Assembly: GCF_036227105.1 (NCBI RefSeq) | Contig: NZ_CP109434.1 | Coordinates: 6,172,501-6,236,500, forward strand | Reading direction: 5' to 3' | Length of the DNA stretch: 64,000 nt | Source of the DNA: Amycolatopsis sp. NBC_01488 | GTDB taxonomy: Bacteria > Actinomycetota > Actinomycetes > Mycobacteriales > Pseudonocardiaceae | Shown: one piece after another, positions 43,202-50,936 of the stretch | How positions within the stretch are numbered: the first letter of the stretch is position 1 | Layout: each line of letters begins with the position of its first letter | The notes under the pieces: model-generated | What the model was told of the DNA's origin: nothing | The model's input: the letters and a program-made list of their open reading frames with translations, nothing else | Database searches by the model: none | Made by a program: the position numbers and the translations under genes

Positions 43202-44437
43202 TCAGGCCCGGGATGCTGTCTTGGTGCGCGGCATCAGCCGTTTCAGCGGCAACGACTCGTCGGCGAGCTGCTCGGCCGTCACCTCGTGCGGTGCGAACAG
43301 CATCCGGCGGGCCGCGAGCACGTCACCGGGCCGGTTGAGCGAGATGACACCCTGAATCCGGCCGTCCACCAACGAGAACGCCGAGAAGCTGCGGTCGGCC
43401 AGGCGTCCGCGGAGCACCACCGAATCGAAGGCGCCCATGCGGCCGGTCGACTGCAGGCTGTGCTCGTACTGGTCGGACCAGAACCAGTGCGCCTCCTCGA
43501 AGGGCGTCACCTCGCCCGCCAGGTTGGCGGCGACGTTCGCGCCCTGGCGCACGGCGGTGTCGTGGTGTTCGACCCGGATCCGCGTGCCGTAACGCGGGTG
43601 GTGCTGGGCCGCGACGTCACCGGCCGCGTACACGTGCGGCGCCGACGTCCGCCCGTACTCGTCGACCGCGAGCCCGCCGTTCGCCACGGCGAGCCCGGCG
43701 TCCTGCCCCAGCTCAACGTTCGGCACTGAGCCGATACCGACCACCACCAGATCGGCCTCCACGCGGTCGCCGCGGCTGGTGGTCAGCACGAAACCGTGCC
43801 GACCGCGGTCGAGGGCCGTGACGTGCTCGCCCGGGCGGATTTCCACGCCGCGTTCGCGATGGATGTCCATCAGTACCGCGCCGATGGCCGCGCCGAGCAC
43901 CCGCGCGAGCGGAGCGGGCTCGGGCTCGAACAGGGTGACCTGGGTGCCGAGCGCGGTGGCGGACGCGGCCACCTCGCACCCGATGAACCCGGCGCCCAGG
44001 ATCGCGATCCGCCGCGCCGTCGCCAGTTCGGCACGCAGTCGTCCGGCGTCGGCGGCCGTGCGCAGGTAGTGGACACCCTCGCCGTCGAACCCGGAAAGGC
44101 GTCGCGGCCGCACACCCGTGGCCAGCACCAGGTCGTCGTAACCCAGACGCTCCCCTGTGGACAGTCCCACGCTCCGGCCGGCCACGTCGAGGGCCACGGC
44201 GCGCACGCCGAGCCGCAACTCGACGCCGTTGGCCGCGTACCAGTCCGGTGTCAACGGCCGCACCAGCTCCGGCGGCCCCGTCAGGAACTCCTTCGACAGC
44301 GGCGGCCGCTCGTACGGCGCCGCCGTCTCCTCGCCGACCAGCACGACGTCACCGTCGAAGCCCCGCTTGCGCAGGTGGGCGGCGGCCGACGCGGCCGCGA
44401 CACCGCCGCCCACGAGCACACAACGCTTGGTCGTCAT
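43202..44437 (-). CDS. Ferredoxin reductase (FAD/NAD type) of the monooxygenase
   Basis: 411 residues from ATG 44437, which overlaps the Rieske stop (ATGA). FAD site VLVGGGVAAASAAAHLRKRG, NAD site IAILGAGFIGCEVAASATAL, second FAD motif VYAAGDVAAQHHPRYG and a C-terminal reductase domain with EHHDTAVRQGANVAANLAG and WFWSDQYEHSLQSTGR. This is the dioxygenase/P450-type ferredoxin reductase (BphA4/RhuA kind), not the iron-sulfur flavoprotein (TmoF kind) usual for toluene monooxygenases. It passes electrons from NADH to the Rieske ferredoxin. Confidence 0.9.
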   Translation of the reverse strand: MTTKRCVLVGGGVAAASAAAHLRKRGFDGDVVLVGEETAAPYERPPLSKEFLTGPPELVRPLTPDWYAANGVELRLGVRAVALDVAGRSVGLSTGERLGYDDLVLATGVRPRRLSGFDGEGVHYLRTAADAGRLRAELATARRIAILGAGFIGCEVAASATALGTQVTLFEPEPAPLARVLGAAIGAVLMDIHRERGVEIRPGEHVTALDRGRHGFVLTTSRGDRVEADLVVVGIGSVPNVELGQDAGLAVANGGLAVDEYGRTSAPHVYAAGDVAAQHHPRYGTRIRVEHHDTAVRQGANVAANLAGEVTPFEEAHWFWSDQYEHSLQSTGRMGAFDSVVLRGRLADRSFSAFSLVDGRIQGVISLNRPGDVLAARRMLFAPHEVTAEQLADESLPLKRLMPRTKTASRA

Positions 44438-44760
44438 CCGACGTCCACCCGGATCGTGCCGTCCTCGTCCACCCGGCAGGGGAACGAGGTGAGCCGGCAG
44501 TTGTCCGGGTTGACCCCGGAGCCGCTGCGGGCGTCGAACACCCACAGGTGCCGGGAGCACGTGAGGGTCTCGCCGTCGAAGTCGCCCTCGTCGAGCGCCC
44601 AGGCCTGGTGCGGGCAGCGGTTCCGGTACGCCCGCACGTCGCCGTCGATGTTCATCAGCAGGACTTTCTCCCCGCCGACCTCGACGCCCGCCATCTCGCC
44701 TTCCCACAGCTCGTCGAGTTGCATGGCCTCCTGCCACTGCCCGGTCATCGCTCCGTTCAC
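44434..44760 (-). CDS. Rieske [2Fe-2S] ferredoxin of the monooxygenase (TmoC-like)
   Basis: 108 residues from GTG 44760, overlapping the beta-subunit stop (GTGA); ATG 44748 is possible. Rieske ligands are CPH at 49-51 and CSRH at 68-71 with the expected spacing (RNRCPHQAWALDEGDFDG, TLTCSRHLWVFDARSGSG). It carries electrons from the reductase to the diiron hydroxylase. Confidence 0.93.
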   Translation of the reverse strand: MNGAMTGQWQEAMQLDELWEGEMAGVEVGGEKVLLMNIDGDVRAYRNRCPHQAWALDEGDFDGETLTCSRHLWVFDARSGSGVNPDNCRLTSFPCRVDEDGTIRVDVG

Positions 44761-45788
44761 CGCGCCGCACGCATCCCTTCCGGCTCGAAGATCGGCTCGT
44801 GGAACGCCTCGCGGGCGGCCTTCGCGCCGGCGGCCACCTCGCTCGCCGGACGGCCGTGCTCCGGCCGGGTCTCGAGCAGCTCACCCAGCCCGGCCGCCGC
44901 CGCGTCCGCGATCGGCGACCAGCGGTCGATCCAGCGCCGCAGCACGTCGGCGTTCGACGGCCGCTGCTCGACGGCGAACCGCGCCAGCGCCGAACTCCAC
45001 CGGTTGCGCCGGTTGTTGTCCTCCTGCAGGAACGACAGCAGCAACCAGGACTCTTCGTCGCGGTTCTCGCGCGAGACCTCTTTGAACTGCCGCACCAGCA
45101 CGTCGTCGAACGTCGGCGCGAGCACCAGGTTCAACGCAACGAACGCCTCACCCCAGTCGTAGCTGACGAGCGCCTTCTCCACCGCGCGCCGGGCCGGCTG
45201 CCAGGCGTCGAGGTTCTCCCAGATCTGCCGCTCGGCGGTACCGGCCCTGCTGTCCGGGTGCGCGATCTGCAACTCGCGGGTCCGGTACGCGATCAGCGTG
45301 ACCCGGCGCAGGTAGTCGGCCGTGGCGAAACCCGCCGTGTTGGTCACATACGAGGTCGGGGCCAGGTAGCCGAGGTACGCCTGGATCTGCTGACAGCCGT
45401 GCAGGAGGTAGCGCGACGGCGTGAACAGCGAGGTCAGCAGCGCCAGCTGCCCGGGCGCGAGCGCGGCGTCCGAGCCCGCGTACTCTTCGAGCACGCCACC
45501 GGTCTTCGCCTCGGCTTCGGCCTGCACCGTGACGTATGTCTTGTAAGTCAACGCGTCCGGGTCGCGGAAAGCGTCCCAGTCGTCGACCTGCAACGGCGAC
45601 TTGTCGCGGTAGGTCAGGAACCACAGGTTGGCCGGCGAGGACGGGTTCTGCTCGAACGCGCCCGTGCGGTTCTTGCGCAGCGTCCAGTTCTGGGCGTGCG
45701 TGACGATCTCGTAGTCGCTCGGCATCCGGCGGATGTCGCCGAACGCGCTGAACGTCTTGCGCGGCCTTGCCTTCTTCGGCTGTGTCAT
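44757..45788 (-). CDS. Diiron monooxygenase hydroxylase beta subunit (TmoE-like)
   Basis: 343 residues. Non-catalytic ferritin-like subunit of soluble diiron monooxygenases: RKTFSAFGDIRRMPSDYEIV, NLWFLTYRDKSPLQVDDWDA and AYLGYLAPTSYVTNTAGFAT, SYDWGEAFVALNLVLAPTFD. It lacks the EXXH pairs of the alpha subunit. Overlaps the effector gene stop (ATGA) and the Rieske start. Confidence 0.92.
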   Translation of the reverse strand: MTQPKKARPRKTFSAFGDIRRMPSDYEIVTHAQNWTLRKNRTGAFEQNPSSPANLWFLTYRDKSPLQVDDWDAFRDPDALTYKTYVTVQAEAEAKTGGVLEEYAGSDAALAPGQLALLTSLFTPSRYLLHGCQQIQAYLGYLAPTSYVTNTAGFATADYLRRVTLIAYRTRELQIAHPDSRAGTAERQIWENLDAWQPARRAVEKALVSYDWGEAFVALNLVLAPTFDDVLVRQFKEVSRENRDEESWLLLSFLQEDNNRRNRWSSALARFAVEQRPSNADVLRRWIDRWSPIADAAAAGLGELLETRPEHGRPASEVAAGAKAAREAFHEPIFEPEGMRAAR

Positions 45789-46102
45789 GCCCTCACCTCT
45801 TCACCGGCCGACGCGGCCTTGCGCGCCGAGATCCGTTCCCACACGATCGAGCCGCTCGTGGTGATGGCACGCCCGGCGAAGGACGACATCATGGTTTCGA
45901 GCGAGCGGATCTCGAACTCGCTGCCGAGGTAGCGCCGCAGCGTCTCCTCGGTCAGCACCACCCGGTCCTCACCCTGGATCCGGACGTACGCACCCCGGTC
46001 GATGACTTCGATCTCCTGGTCCGGGTTGTCGTCCTCGATCGCCGCGATCACCTGCTCCACCTCGTCGCCCATGCGCAGGATCGGGCCCACTGGGTTCTTC
46101 AC
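45785..46102 (-). CDS. Effector (regulatory) protein of the monooxygenase, MmoB/DmpM family
   Basis: 105 residues. MmoB/DmpM/TmoD-type fold: NPVGPILRMGDEVEQVIAAI, EDDNPDQEIEVIDRGAYVRI, VVLTEETLRRYLGSEFEIRS. It has no cofactor; the family binds the hydroxylase and tunes oxygen activation. Overlaps both neighbours by four bases. Confidence 0.92.
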   Translation of the reverse strand: MKNPVGPILRMGDEVEQVIAAIEDDNPDQEIEVIDRGAYVRIQGEDRVVLTEETLRRYLGSEFEIRSLETMMSSFAGRAITTSGSIVWERISARKAASAGEEVRA

Positions 46103-46401
46103 CGTGCTCCCTCCTGCAGGTCGTACTCGACGCGGACGTGGTCCAGCGGCCCGATGCCCGCCTCGGCCACGGTCAGCTCCGGCGGCAGTCGCCGTCCTTT
46201 GTGGAACACGACCTTCTCCGCGTCGCGGGCCCGCACGCGCTTGCCCTCGACGTGGTGGGCGACCGCGGCCGCCACCTCCCGGATCGTGTCCGCGGTGGTG
46301 ACCGGCACCAGGATCTGCACGAAGTCGTCCGCGAAGATGGCGTTGAGCGGCACCAGCTGCGGGGCTTGGTCCTCAGGCCCCAGCTCGACGGTTCCGGCCA
46401 T
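46099..46401 (-). CDS. Hydroxylase gamma subunit, TmoB-like (ubiquitin fold)
   Basis: 100 residues. VPLNAIFADDFVQILVPVTT, VVFHKGRRLPPELTVAEAGI and GPLDHVRVEYDLQEG match toluene monooxygenase TmoB, the small ubiquitin-like third hydroxylase subunit. It follows the alpha subunit by three bases and overlaps the effector gene. Confidence 0.92.
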   Translation of the reverse strand: MAGTVELGPEDQAPQLVPLNAIFADDFVQILVPVTTADTIREVAAAVAHHVEGKRVRARDAEKVVFHKGRRLPPELTVAEAGIGPLDHVRVEYDLQEGAR

Positions 46402-46404
46402 GGC

Positions 46405-47934
46405 TCAGTCCTCCCCGTGGCCGGCGGCCAGCGCCAGGCCCGTCGCGGGACGGCCGACGTAGTCCCTGGTCCAGGCCTCGTAGTCCGGGTCGTCGCCCAT
46501 CACCTCGGGCGTGAGGCCCATGTGGGTGAGGATGCCGCCGACGTCCATCGGCTGGATCTGCCCGGCGAGGAACCGGTCGATCAGCGTCTCGTGGTTGACG
46601 TTGTCCCGGTCCTTCCACCAGATCTGGCGGCAGGCGTTGGTGCAGAAGTGGTGGGTCTTGCCGTCGTAGTCCAGCTGGTAGGTCGGGATGCGCCAGCGGC
46701 CGGACCGGGTCTGCTCGGCGTTGCAGCAGGGCAGGTTGCACATGCTGCACAGCCACGGCAGCGTCTCGGGGAGCGTGGCCTCGACGTTGTTGGCGTTGAT
46801 GTTGTCGATGATCACGTCCCACTTGTCGCCGTAGACCTGCTCCCAGTTCGGGTACTTCTCGCGCAGCCAGTCGCGCTCGTCCTTGCTGACGGCGGCCTTC
46901 GGGCGCCACCACAGCGTCGGGCGCCAGGTCCACAGGCCCATGTGCAGCCCGTGGTGCCAGGTGTCGAGGCCGCGCATGAACTCGTCCCAGAACCACGGCT
47001 TCTTCAGCCCGTAGTCCTCGATCGTGTGGACGAACTGGTCGACGATCCATTCCTCCATGAACTCCCGGTAGGACTGCTTCCGGTGTTCCAGCGGGGTGTA
47101 GTAGTCCATCGCCGGGCCGGTGAGCGCGGCGAACGCGCGGGCCGAGCCCCAGAAGTTCTTGTCGATGATCCACTGGGCGCGCACGGGGTCGTGCTCGACG
47201 AGGATCTCCATCGTGGGGCCGCCCTGCTGCGAGTGGCGGGCCTCGTCGGTCTGGATCGAGGAGATCATGTTGGCGAAGTTGACGTCGCCGGCCTCCAGCG
47301 CGTCGGCCGAGAGCGCGATGAACTGCAGGTTGGTGAACCCGGTCTCGAAGGTGAACGGCAGCGCGATCGCCAGGTCCACCACGTTCGGTGCGATCATCAT
47401 GCCGTCGAACAGGTTCCGCAGCGAGATCGGCACCCAGTTGTCCATGTGGAACGTCTTCTGGGTCCAGTCGTACTGCGGGTCCTTCTTGATGAACTCGTGC
47501 CCGAAGAACGTGGTGATCTGCGCGTGCCGCAGCTCGTCCAGCTGGCCGAAGGCGGCCATGTTGCGCCAGGCCGCGTTCAGCCCGAACCGCGCCATCTTCA
47601 GCTCGCCGAGCACGGCCGCGTACTCGACCAGCGCCACGCCGCCGAAGTGCATCTTGGTGGAGGACTTCCAGCCCTCGTCGAGGTGGTCGAACGTGGTCGA
47701 GCGCTGGAGCGCGGCCTTGACCGCGTACGCGGACTGCTCCTTGTCGCGCTGGGTCGCCACGTAGTCGGGGTAGGTGACCTTGTAGTCCTCTTCCCAGCCC
47801 AGCCAGGCTTCCCGTGGCACCTTGCCGGTTCCGCTGTGCCATTCGGGGAACACGGCTTCGTCGTCGACGTAGCTGTAGGTCCAGTCGACGTCGCGGACGA
47901 ACCCCTGCCACTCTTCCCGCTTCAGCAGCGTCAT
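46405..47934 (-). CDS. Diiron monooxygenase hydroxylase alpha subunit (TmoA-like)
   Basis: 509 residues from ATG 47934. The iron ligands fall at Glu104, Glu134/His137 (FGQLDELRHAQ), Glu197 and Glu231/His234 (IQTDEARHSQ), the same numbering as known for toluene 4-monooxygenase. Pocket positions by that numbering are V100, V103, A107, T201 and F205; T201 and F205 match toluene monooxygenases and V103 replaces the usual small residue. The C-terminal part has a cysteine cluster at 396, 399, 403, 404, 431 and 435 (LCSMCNLPCCN, HHFCTNACRQIWW), as in YHS-type metal-binding domains. It hydroxylates or epoxidises an aromatic or alkene substrate with O2. Frames running upstream into the SnoaL gene are discounted. 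Confidence 0.94.
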   Translation of the reverse strand: MTLLKREEWQGFVRDVDWTYSYVDDEAVFPEWHSGTGKVPREAWLGWEEDYKVTYPDYVATQRDKEQSAYAVKAALQRSTTFDHLDEGWKSSTKMHFGGVALVEYAAVLGELKMARFGLNAAWRNMAAFGQLDELRHAQITTFFGHEFIKKDPQYDWTQKTFHMDNWVPISLRNLFDGMMIAPNVVDLAIALPFTFETGFTNLQFIALSADALEAGDVNFANMISSIQTDEARHSQQGGPTMEILVEHDPVRAQWIIDKNFWGSARAFAALTGPAMDYYTPLEHRKQSYREFMEEWIVDQFVHTIEDYGLKKPWFWDEFMRGLDTWHHGLHMGLWTWRPTLWWRPKAAVSKDERDWLREKYPNWEQVYGDKWDVIIDNINANNVEATLPETLPWLCSMCNLPCCNAEQTRSGRWRIPTYQLDYDGKTHHFCTNACRQIWWKDRDNVNHETLIDRFLAGQIQPMDVGGILTHMGLTPEVMGDDPDYEAWTRDYVGRPATGLALAAGHGED

Positions 47935-47948
47935 CGGTGCTTCCCTTC

Positions 47949-48422
47949 TCAGTCGACTTCGAGGTGGCCGAGCTGGCGGTTGATGCCTGCCCCGTCCCAG
48001 TAGGCGGAGATCCGGTCGATGAGCCCGTCGCCATCGACGTGGAAGAGGAACAGGTGGGGCTCGCTGAACTTCTGTCCGCGAGGTTCGGCGGCACCCCAGG
48101 CGAGCTGTTGGGTGCCGCCGATGTCGCAGCGGACCACCACGTCGCCGGTGTCGTTCGCGTCGACGGTGTGGACGTCGGTGAACAGGTCGGGGAAGGAGGC
48201 GATCAGCCCAACCCAGATGGTCTTGCCGACCGTCTTCACCTTGCCGTCGCCGCGCAGCACGCGCTGCTTCCCCCACAACTCGAACGGCACGTAGAAGAAG
48301 TCGGCGTTGTCGGCGCACAGGTCGGTCATCGCGTCGACGTCGTGGCGCCGGTAGGCGTCGAAGAAGGCCGTGACCCGGCCGGCCGCTTCCCGGCTGCGGC
48401 TGCGCGGTTCGGTTGTCGTCAT
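47949..48422 (-). CDS. SnoaL-like/NTF2-fold protein
   Basis: 157 residues. VTAFFDAYRRHDVDAMTDLC, FYVPFELWGKQRV, IASFPDLFTDVHTVDANDTG and RISAYWDGAGINRQLGHLEV are typical of SnoaL-like ester-cyclase or hydrolase proteins. It is encoded between the second NTF2-like gene and the hydroxylase alpha subunit, within the operon. It may isomerise or hydrolyse the oxygenated product, or act as a binding protein. Confidence 0.85.
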   Translation of the reverse strand: MTTTEPRSRSREAAGRVTAFFDAYRRHDVDAMTDLCADNADFFYVPFELWGKQRVLRGDGKVKTVGKTIWVGLIASFPDLFTDVHTVDANDTGDVVVRCDIGGTQQLAWGAAEPRGQKFSEPHLFLFHVDGDGLIDRISAYWDGAGINRQLGHLEVD

Positions 48423-48432
48423 CGGATTCCCC

Positions 48433-48915
48433 TCACACGAGCGAGATCTGGTCGAGGCGCTTCACGGCGAGCCGCCGGTACAGCTGGTTCTGGCACCAGT
48501 ACGCGTCGACGCCGGTGATGCGGTCACCGGATACGGTGAACCGCCAGGCCTGGTCCACGTCGAGGTGCTTCTCCTGGTTGATCGCGCCGAGGTAGCCCGC
48601 CGCCTGCGTGCCCTCCACCTTCAGCTCCGCGGTGACCACGGAGCCGGTCTCGATCAGGTTCTTCACCGTCACGAGCAGGTCCGGAAACGCGGTGGCGGTC
48701 TCGGTGAGGAAGGCCCGCAGATCGGCCGGTCCGCCTTCGCGCAGCCCGGTCGGGTGGATGTCCACGCGCGCGGAATCGTCCACAACGGACAGCGCGGCTT
48801 CGACGTCAAGACTGCCGAAGGCGGTCAGGAAGGCCGACACGGTCTGCGCCGGGGTCGCTTCCGCGGCGGTCTCGGCCTGAGCTTCGGCCTGGTCCCTGCG
48901 GGTGAAGAGTTTCAT
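48433..48915 (-). CDS. Second SnoaL/NTF2-like protein
   Basis: 160 residues from ATG 48915, overlapping the DJ-1 stop (ATGA). An N-terminal charged, alanine-rich stretch precedes the NTF2-like domain: VSAFLTAFGSLDVEAALSVV, FLTETATAFPDLLVTVKNLI and HLDVDQAWRFTVSGDRITGV, with CQNQLYRRL near the end. It is distantly related to the next gene, and tandem NTF2-like genes suggest a heteromer. Role unknown. Confidence 0.83.
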   Translation of the reverse strand: MKLFTRRDQAEAQAETAAEATPAQTVSAFLTAFGSLDVEAALSVVDDSARVDIHPTGLREGGPADLRAFLTETATAFPDLLVTVKNLIETGSVVTAELKVEGTQAAGYLGAINQEKHLDVDQAWRFTVSGDRITGVDAYWCQNQLYRRLAVKRLDQISLV

Positions 48916-49931
48916 CGCTGTCCCACCGCCTTCAGCAGCGCATCGGCCGTCGCCTCGGTGGAGGCGGGGTTCTGGCCGGTGATCAGGTTCCGGTCCACGA
49001 CCACGTGGGAGACCCACGCCGACGGCCCGTCGTCGAACACCGCGCCCGCGTTCTTCAGCGCCGTGTCGACGTACCAGGGCAGGCCCAGCTTGCCCGGCAC
49101 CGTCTGGTCCTCCTCTTCGTCGGTGAAGCAGGTGAGGCGGTACCCGTCGAAGAGCCACTGCCCGTCTTCGCGTTCGGGGGCCGACAGCAGCAGCGCGGGC
49201 CCGTGGCACAGCGCGGCGATCGGGGCCTGCTTGTCGTGCAGCACCTTCAGCAGCCTTGCCACGTCGGGGTTGTCGGCGAGGTCGACCATCGGCCCGTGGC
49301 CGCCCGGGGCGAACACGGCGTCGAACTCGGCGAGCTGTGCGTCGCTCAAGCCGGCCAGCGAGGTGGGCTGCCGGAAACCCGGGATGGCGTCCAGCCTGGC
49401 CTTCCGGTCGGCGGCCAGTTGCCGGCTCGCGGCGTCCAGCTCGGCGACCGCGGCCCGGATCTCCTCCGCGGGCAGGCCGCCGTCGAGACCGTCGTCCACC
49501 ATCACGTCGGCGAGCTGCCGGTCCTGGCGCCAGGCGATCTTGGCGGCCTTGCTGACCAGTGCGTGGGCCTCGGCGGGTGAAAGCCCGCGGGCCTTGAGCC
49601 GCTCGGCGATCCGCCGCGCGGCGACCAGGCCCAGCTCGGTGTTCTGGTGCAGCGTGATCCGGATGTCGTCCGGGTCGTGGTGGAACGTGCGGGCCACGGA
49701 CGCGAAGAAGTCCTGGTCCTCTTCGGGGTAGTGGAAAAACGACTCCAGCCCGTAGGGATCCGCGAACGGCGGCTCGCCGTCGGGCGTCAGCACCACCACC
49801 TCGGCCCCGGCGTCGACGAACCGGTCGTACGGTTTGACGGCCTCTTCGGCGAAGTAGCCAGTGGTGTGCCGGCTGCCGTCGGCGAGTTCGATCTCCTTCG
49901 CACTCGAGACGAGGTAGGCGATGCGCGCCAT
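48912..49931 (-). CDS. DJ-1/PfpI-superfamily protein, long form
   Basis: 339 residues, first gene of the monooxygenase operon. The nucleophile elbow IAALCHGPALLL holds Cys242, with the conserved acidic site in YFAEEAVKPY (about residue 30) and FAPGGHGPMVDLADNPDVAR. An insertion of roughly 100 residues (about 60-190, helical, with LERLKARG-like charged segments) sets it apart from its 240-residue paralogue across the promoter. Family activities include glyoxalase, deglycase and chaperone roles. Protection against reactive carbonyls made by the oxygenase is plausible. Confidence 0.88.
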   Translation of the reverse strand: MARIAYLVSSAKEIELADGSRHTTGYFAEEAVKPYDRFVDAGAEVVVLTPDGEPPFADPYGLESFFHYPEEDQDFFASVARTFHHDPDDIRITLHQNTELGLVAARRIAERLKARGLSPAEAHALVSKAAKIAWRQDRQLADVMVDDGLDGGLPAEEIRAAVAELDAASRQLAADRKARLDAIPGFRQPTSLAGLSDAQLAEFDAVFAPGGHGPMVDLADNPDVARLLKVLHDKQAPIAALCHGPALLLSAPEREDGQWLFDGYRLTCFTDEEEDQTVPGKLGLPWYVDTALKNAGAVFDDGPSAWVSHVVVDRNLITGQNPASTEATADALLKAVGQR

Positions 49932-50003
49932 GTGACCTCCAGGTGAACGTGCGGTTTCGGTGGGCGTGCCGAAACGCTAGCCGCCGGGTGATCCCGGCCG
50001 CAT

Positions 50004-50076
50004 CGAAGATTCCTGCGGAAGATGTGCGGATTCCGGCAACCGGTGCGGGTTCCGGTCGAGGTCTGCAAGATTCGTG
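50004..50076. promoter_or_regulatory. Array of four GATTC-type elements in the divergent promoter region
   Basis: CGAAGATTCCTG (50004-50015) and TGCGGATTCCGG (50025-50036) are 21 bp apart. TGCGGGTTCCGG (50044-50055) and a weaker copy GCAAGATTCGTG (50065-50076) are again 21 bp apart. Two 21-bp-phased pairs are the layout expected for AraC/XylS dimers. They begin 73 bp upstream of the minus-strand operon and end 100 bp upstream of the plus-strand DJ-1 gene. The exact TGCGGATTCCGG recurs upstream of the right-hand AraC gene. Confidence 0.6.
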
Positions 50077-50176
50077 CACGAACCGGCTCGCAGTACGGCC
50101 GCGGCGGCTACTTTCGGGGCGGTCTTTCCGGCCGACGGCGCCGGAGTCAATCCTCATCGAGAGCGAGGTCTTCCCC

Positions 50177-50899
50177 ATGACACGCGTACTGTTCGCGGTG
50201 TCCGGCTCGGCCCACTGGACACTGGCCGACGGCACCCGGCACCCGTGCGGCTTCTGGCCCGAGGAGCTGGCGGTGCCGCACGAGATCTTCCGCGACAACG
50301 GTTTCGACCTCGTGATCGCCACCCCGGGCGCGGTGGTCCCGACGGCCGACGAGGCCGGTTTCAGCCCCGAGATGAACGGCGGCTCGGCCGAGCCGGGACA
50401 ACGGTTCCGCGCCTACCTCGAAAGCATCGCGAGCGAACTCGGCGCACCCGCCGACCTGAACGAGGCCGACCCCGCCGAGTTCGACTTCGTGTTCGTCCCG
50501 GGTGGACACGGGCCGATGGAGGACCTGGCTGCCAGCAAGGAGTTCGGCCGGCTGATCGCGGAGTTCGACGCCGCGGGCAAGCCCGTGGCCGCGGTCTGCC
50601 ACGGGCCGGCGGCGCTGCTGCCGGCGACGGGCGCCGACGGCCGGTGGCTGTTCGCGGGCCGCCGGGTGACCGGCTTCAGCAACGTCGAGGAGGGGCAGGT
50701 CGGGTTCGCCGACAAGGCACCGTGGCTGCTGGAAGATCGTCTCGTCGACGGAGGCGGACGGTTCGAGAAGAGCGCCGGCGCTTGGGAACCCCACGTGGTG
50801 GTGTGCGGAAACCTTTACACCGGACAGAACCCGGCCTCGTCGGCCCCACTGGCCGAGCGGCTCGCCGAGGCGCTGAAACCGGTCGAGACCGTCCACTGA
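50177..50899 (+). CDS. DJ-1/PfpI-superfamily protein, short form
   Basis: 240 residues from ATG 50177. ADGTRHPCGFWPEELAVPHE, FVFVPGGHGPMEDLAASKEF and VAAVCHGPAALLPATGADG with the nucleophile Cys141. The C-terminus VVVCGNLYTGQNPASSAPLA parallels VVVDRNLITGQNPASTEATA of the long paralogue. Divergent from the monooxygenase operon and probably controlled by the same AraC sites. Confidence 0.88.
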   Translation: MTRVLFAVSGSAHWTLADGTRHPCGFWPEELAVPHEIFRDNGFDLVIATPGAVVPTADEAGFSPEMNGGSAEPGQRFRAYLESIASELGAPADLNEADPAEFDFVFVPGGHGPMEDLAASKEFGRLIAEFDAAGKPVAAVCHGPAALLPATGADGRWLFAGRRVTGFSNVEEGQVGFADKAPWLLEDRLVDGGGRFEKSAGAWEPHVVVCGNLYTGQNPASSAPLAERLAEALKPVETVH

Positions 50900-50902
50900 G
50901 CC

Positions 50903-50936
50903 GTGACGGGGGTGCCCGCGGGGTCACCCCCGTCAC
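50903..50936. terminator. Bidirectional hairpin between DJ-1 and AraC genes
   Basis: GTGACGGGGGTG (50903-50914) pairs perfectly with CACCCCCGTCAC (50925-50936), 10-nt loop, four bases after the DJ-1 stop. The 3' arm overlaps the stop codon of the convergent AraC gene. Confidence 0.7.

Noticed and set aside
46138-48003. Very long plus-strand open frame opposite the hydroxylase genes
   Set aside because: It is the antisense shadow of the alpha, TmoB-like and effector genes in GC-rich DNA. Its peptide is low-complexity, while the minus strand carries clear catalytic motifs.
49932-50176. Sigma-54 promoter, as in some gaseous-alkane monooxygenase operons
   Set aside because: No convincing GG-N10-GC (-24/-12) pair was seen on either strand, and no sigma-54 activator is encoded nearby. 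AraC-type repeats are present instead.
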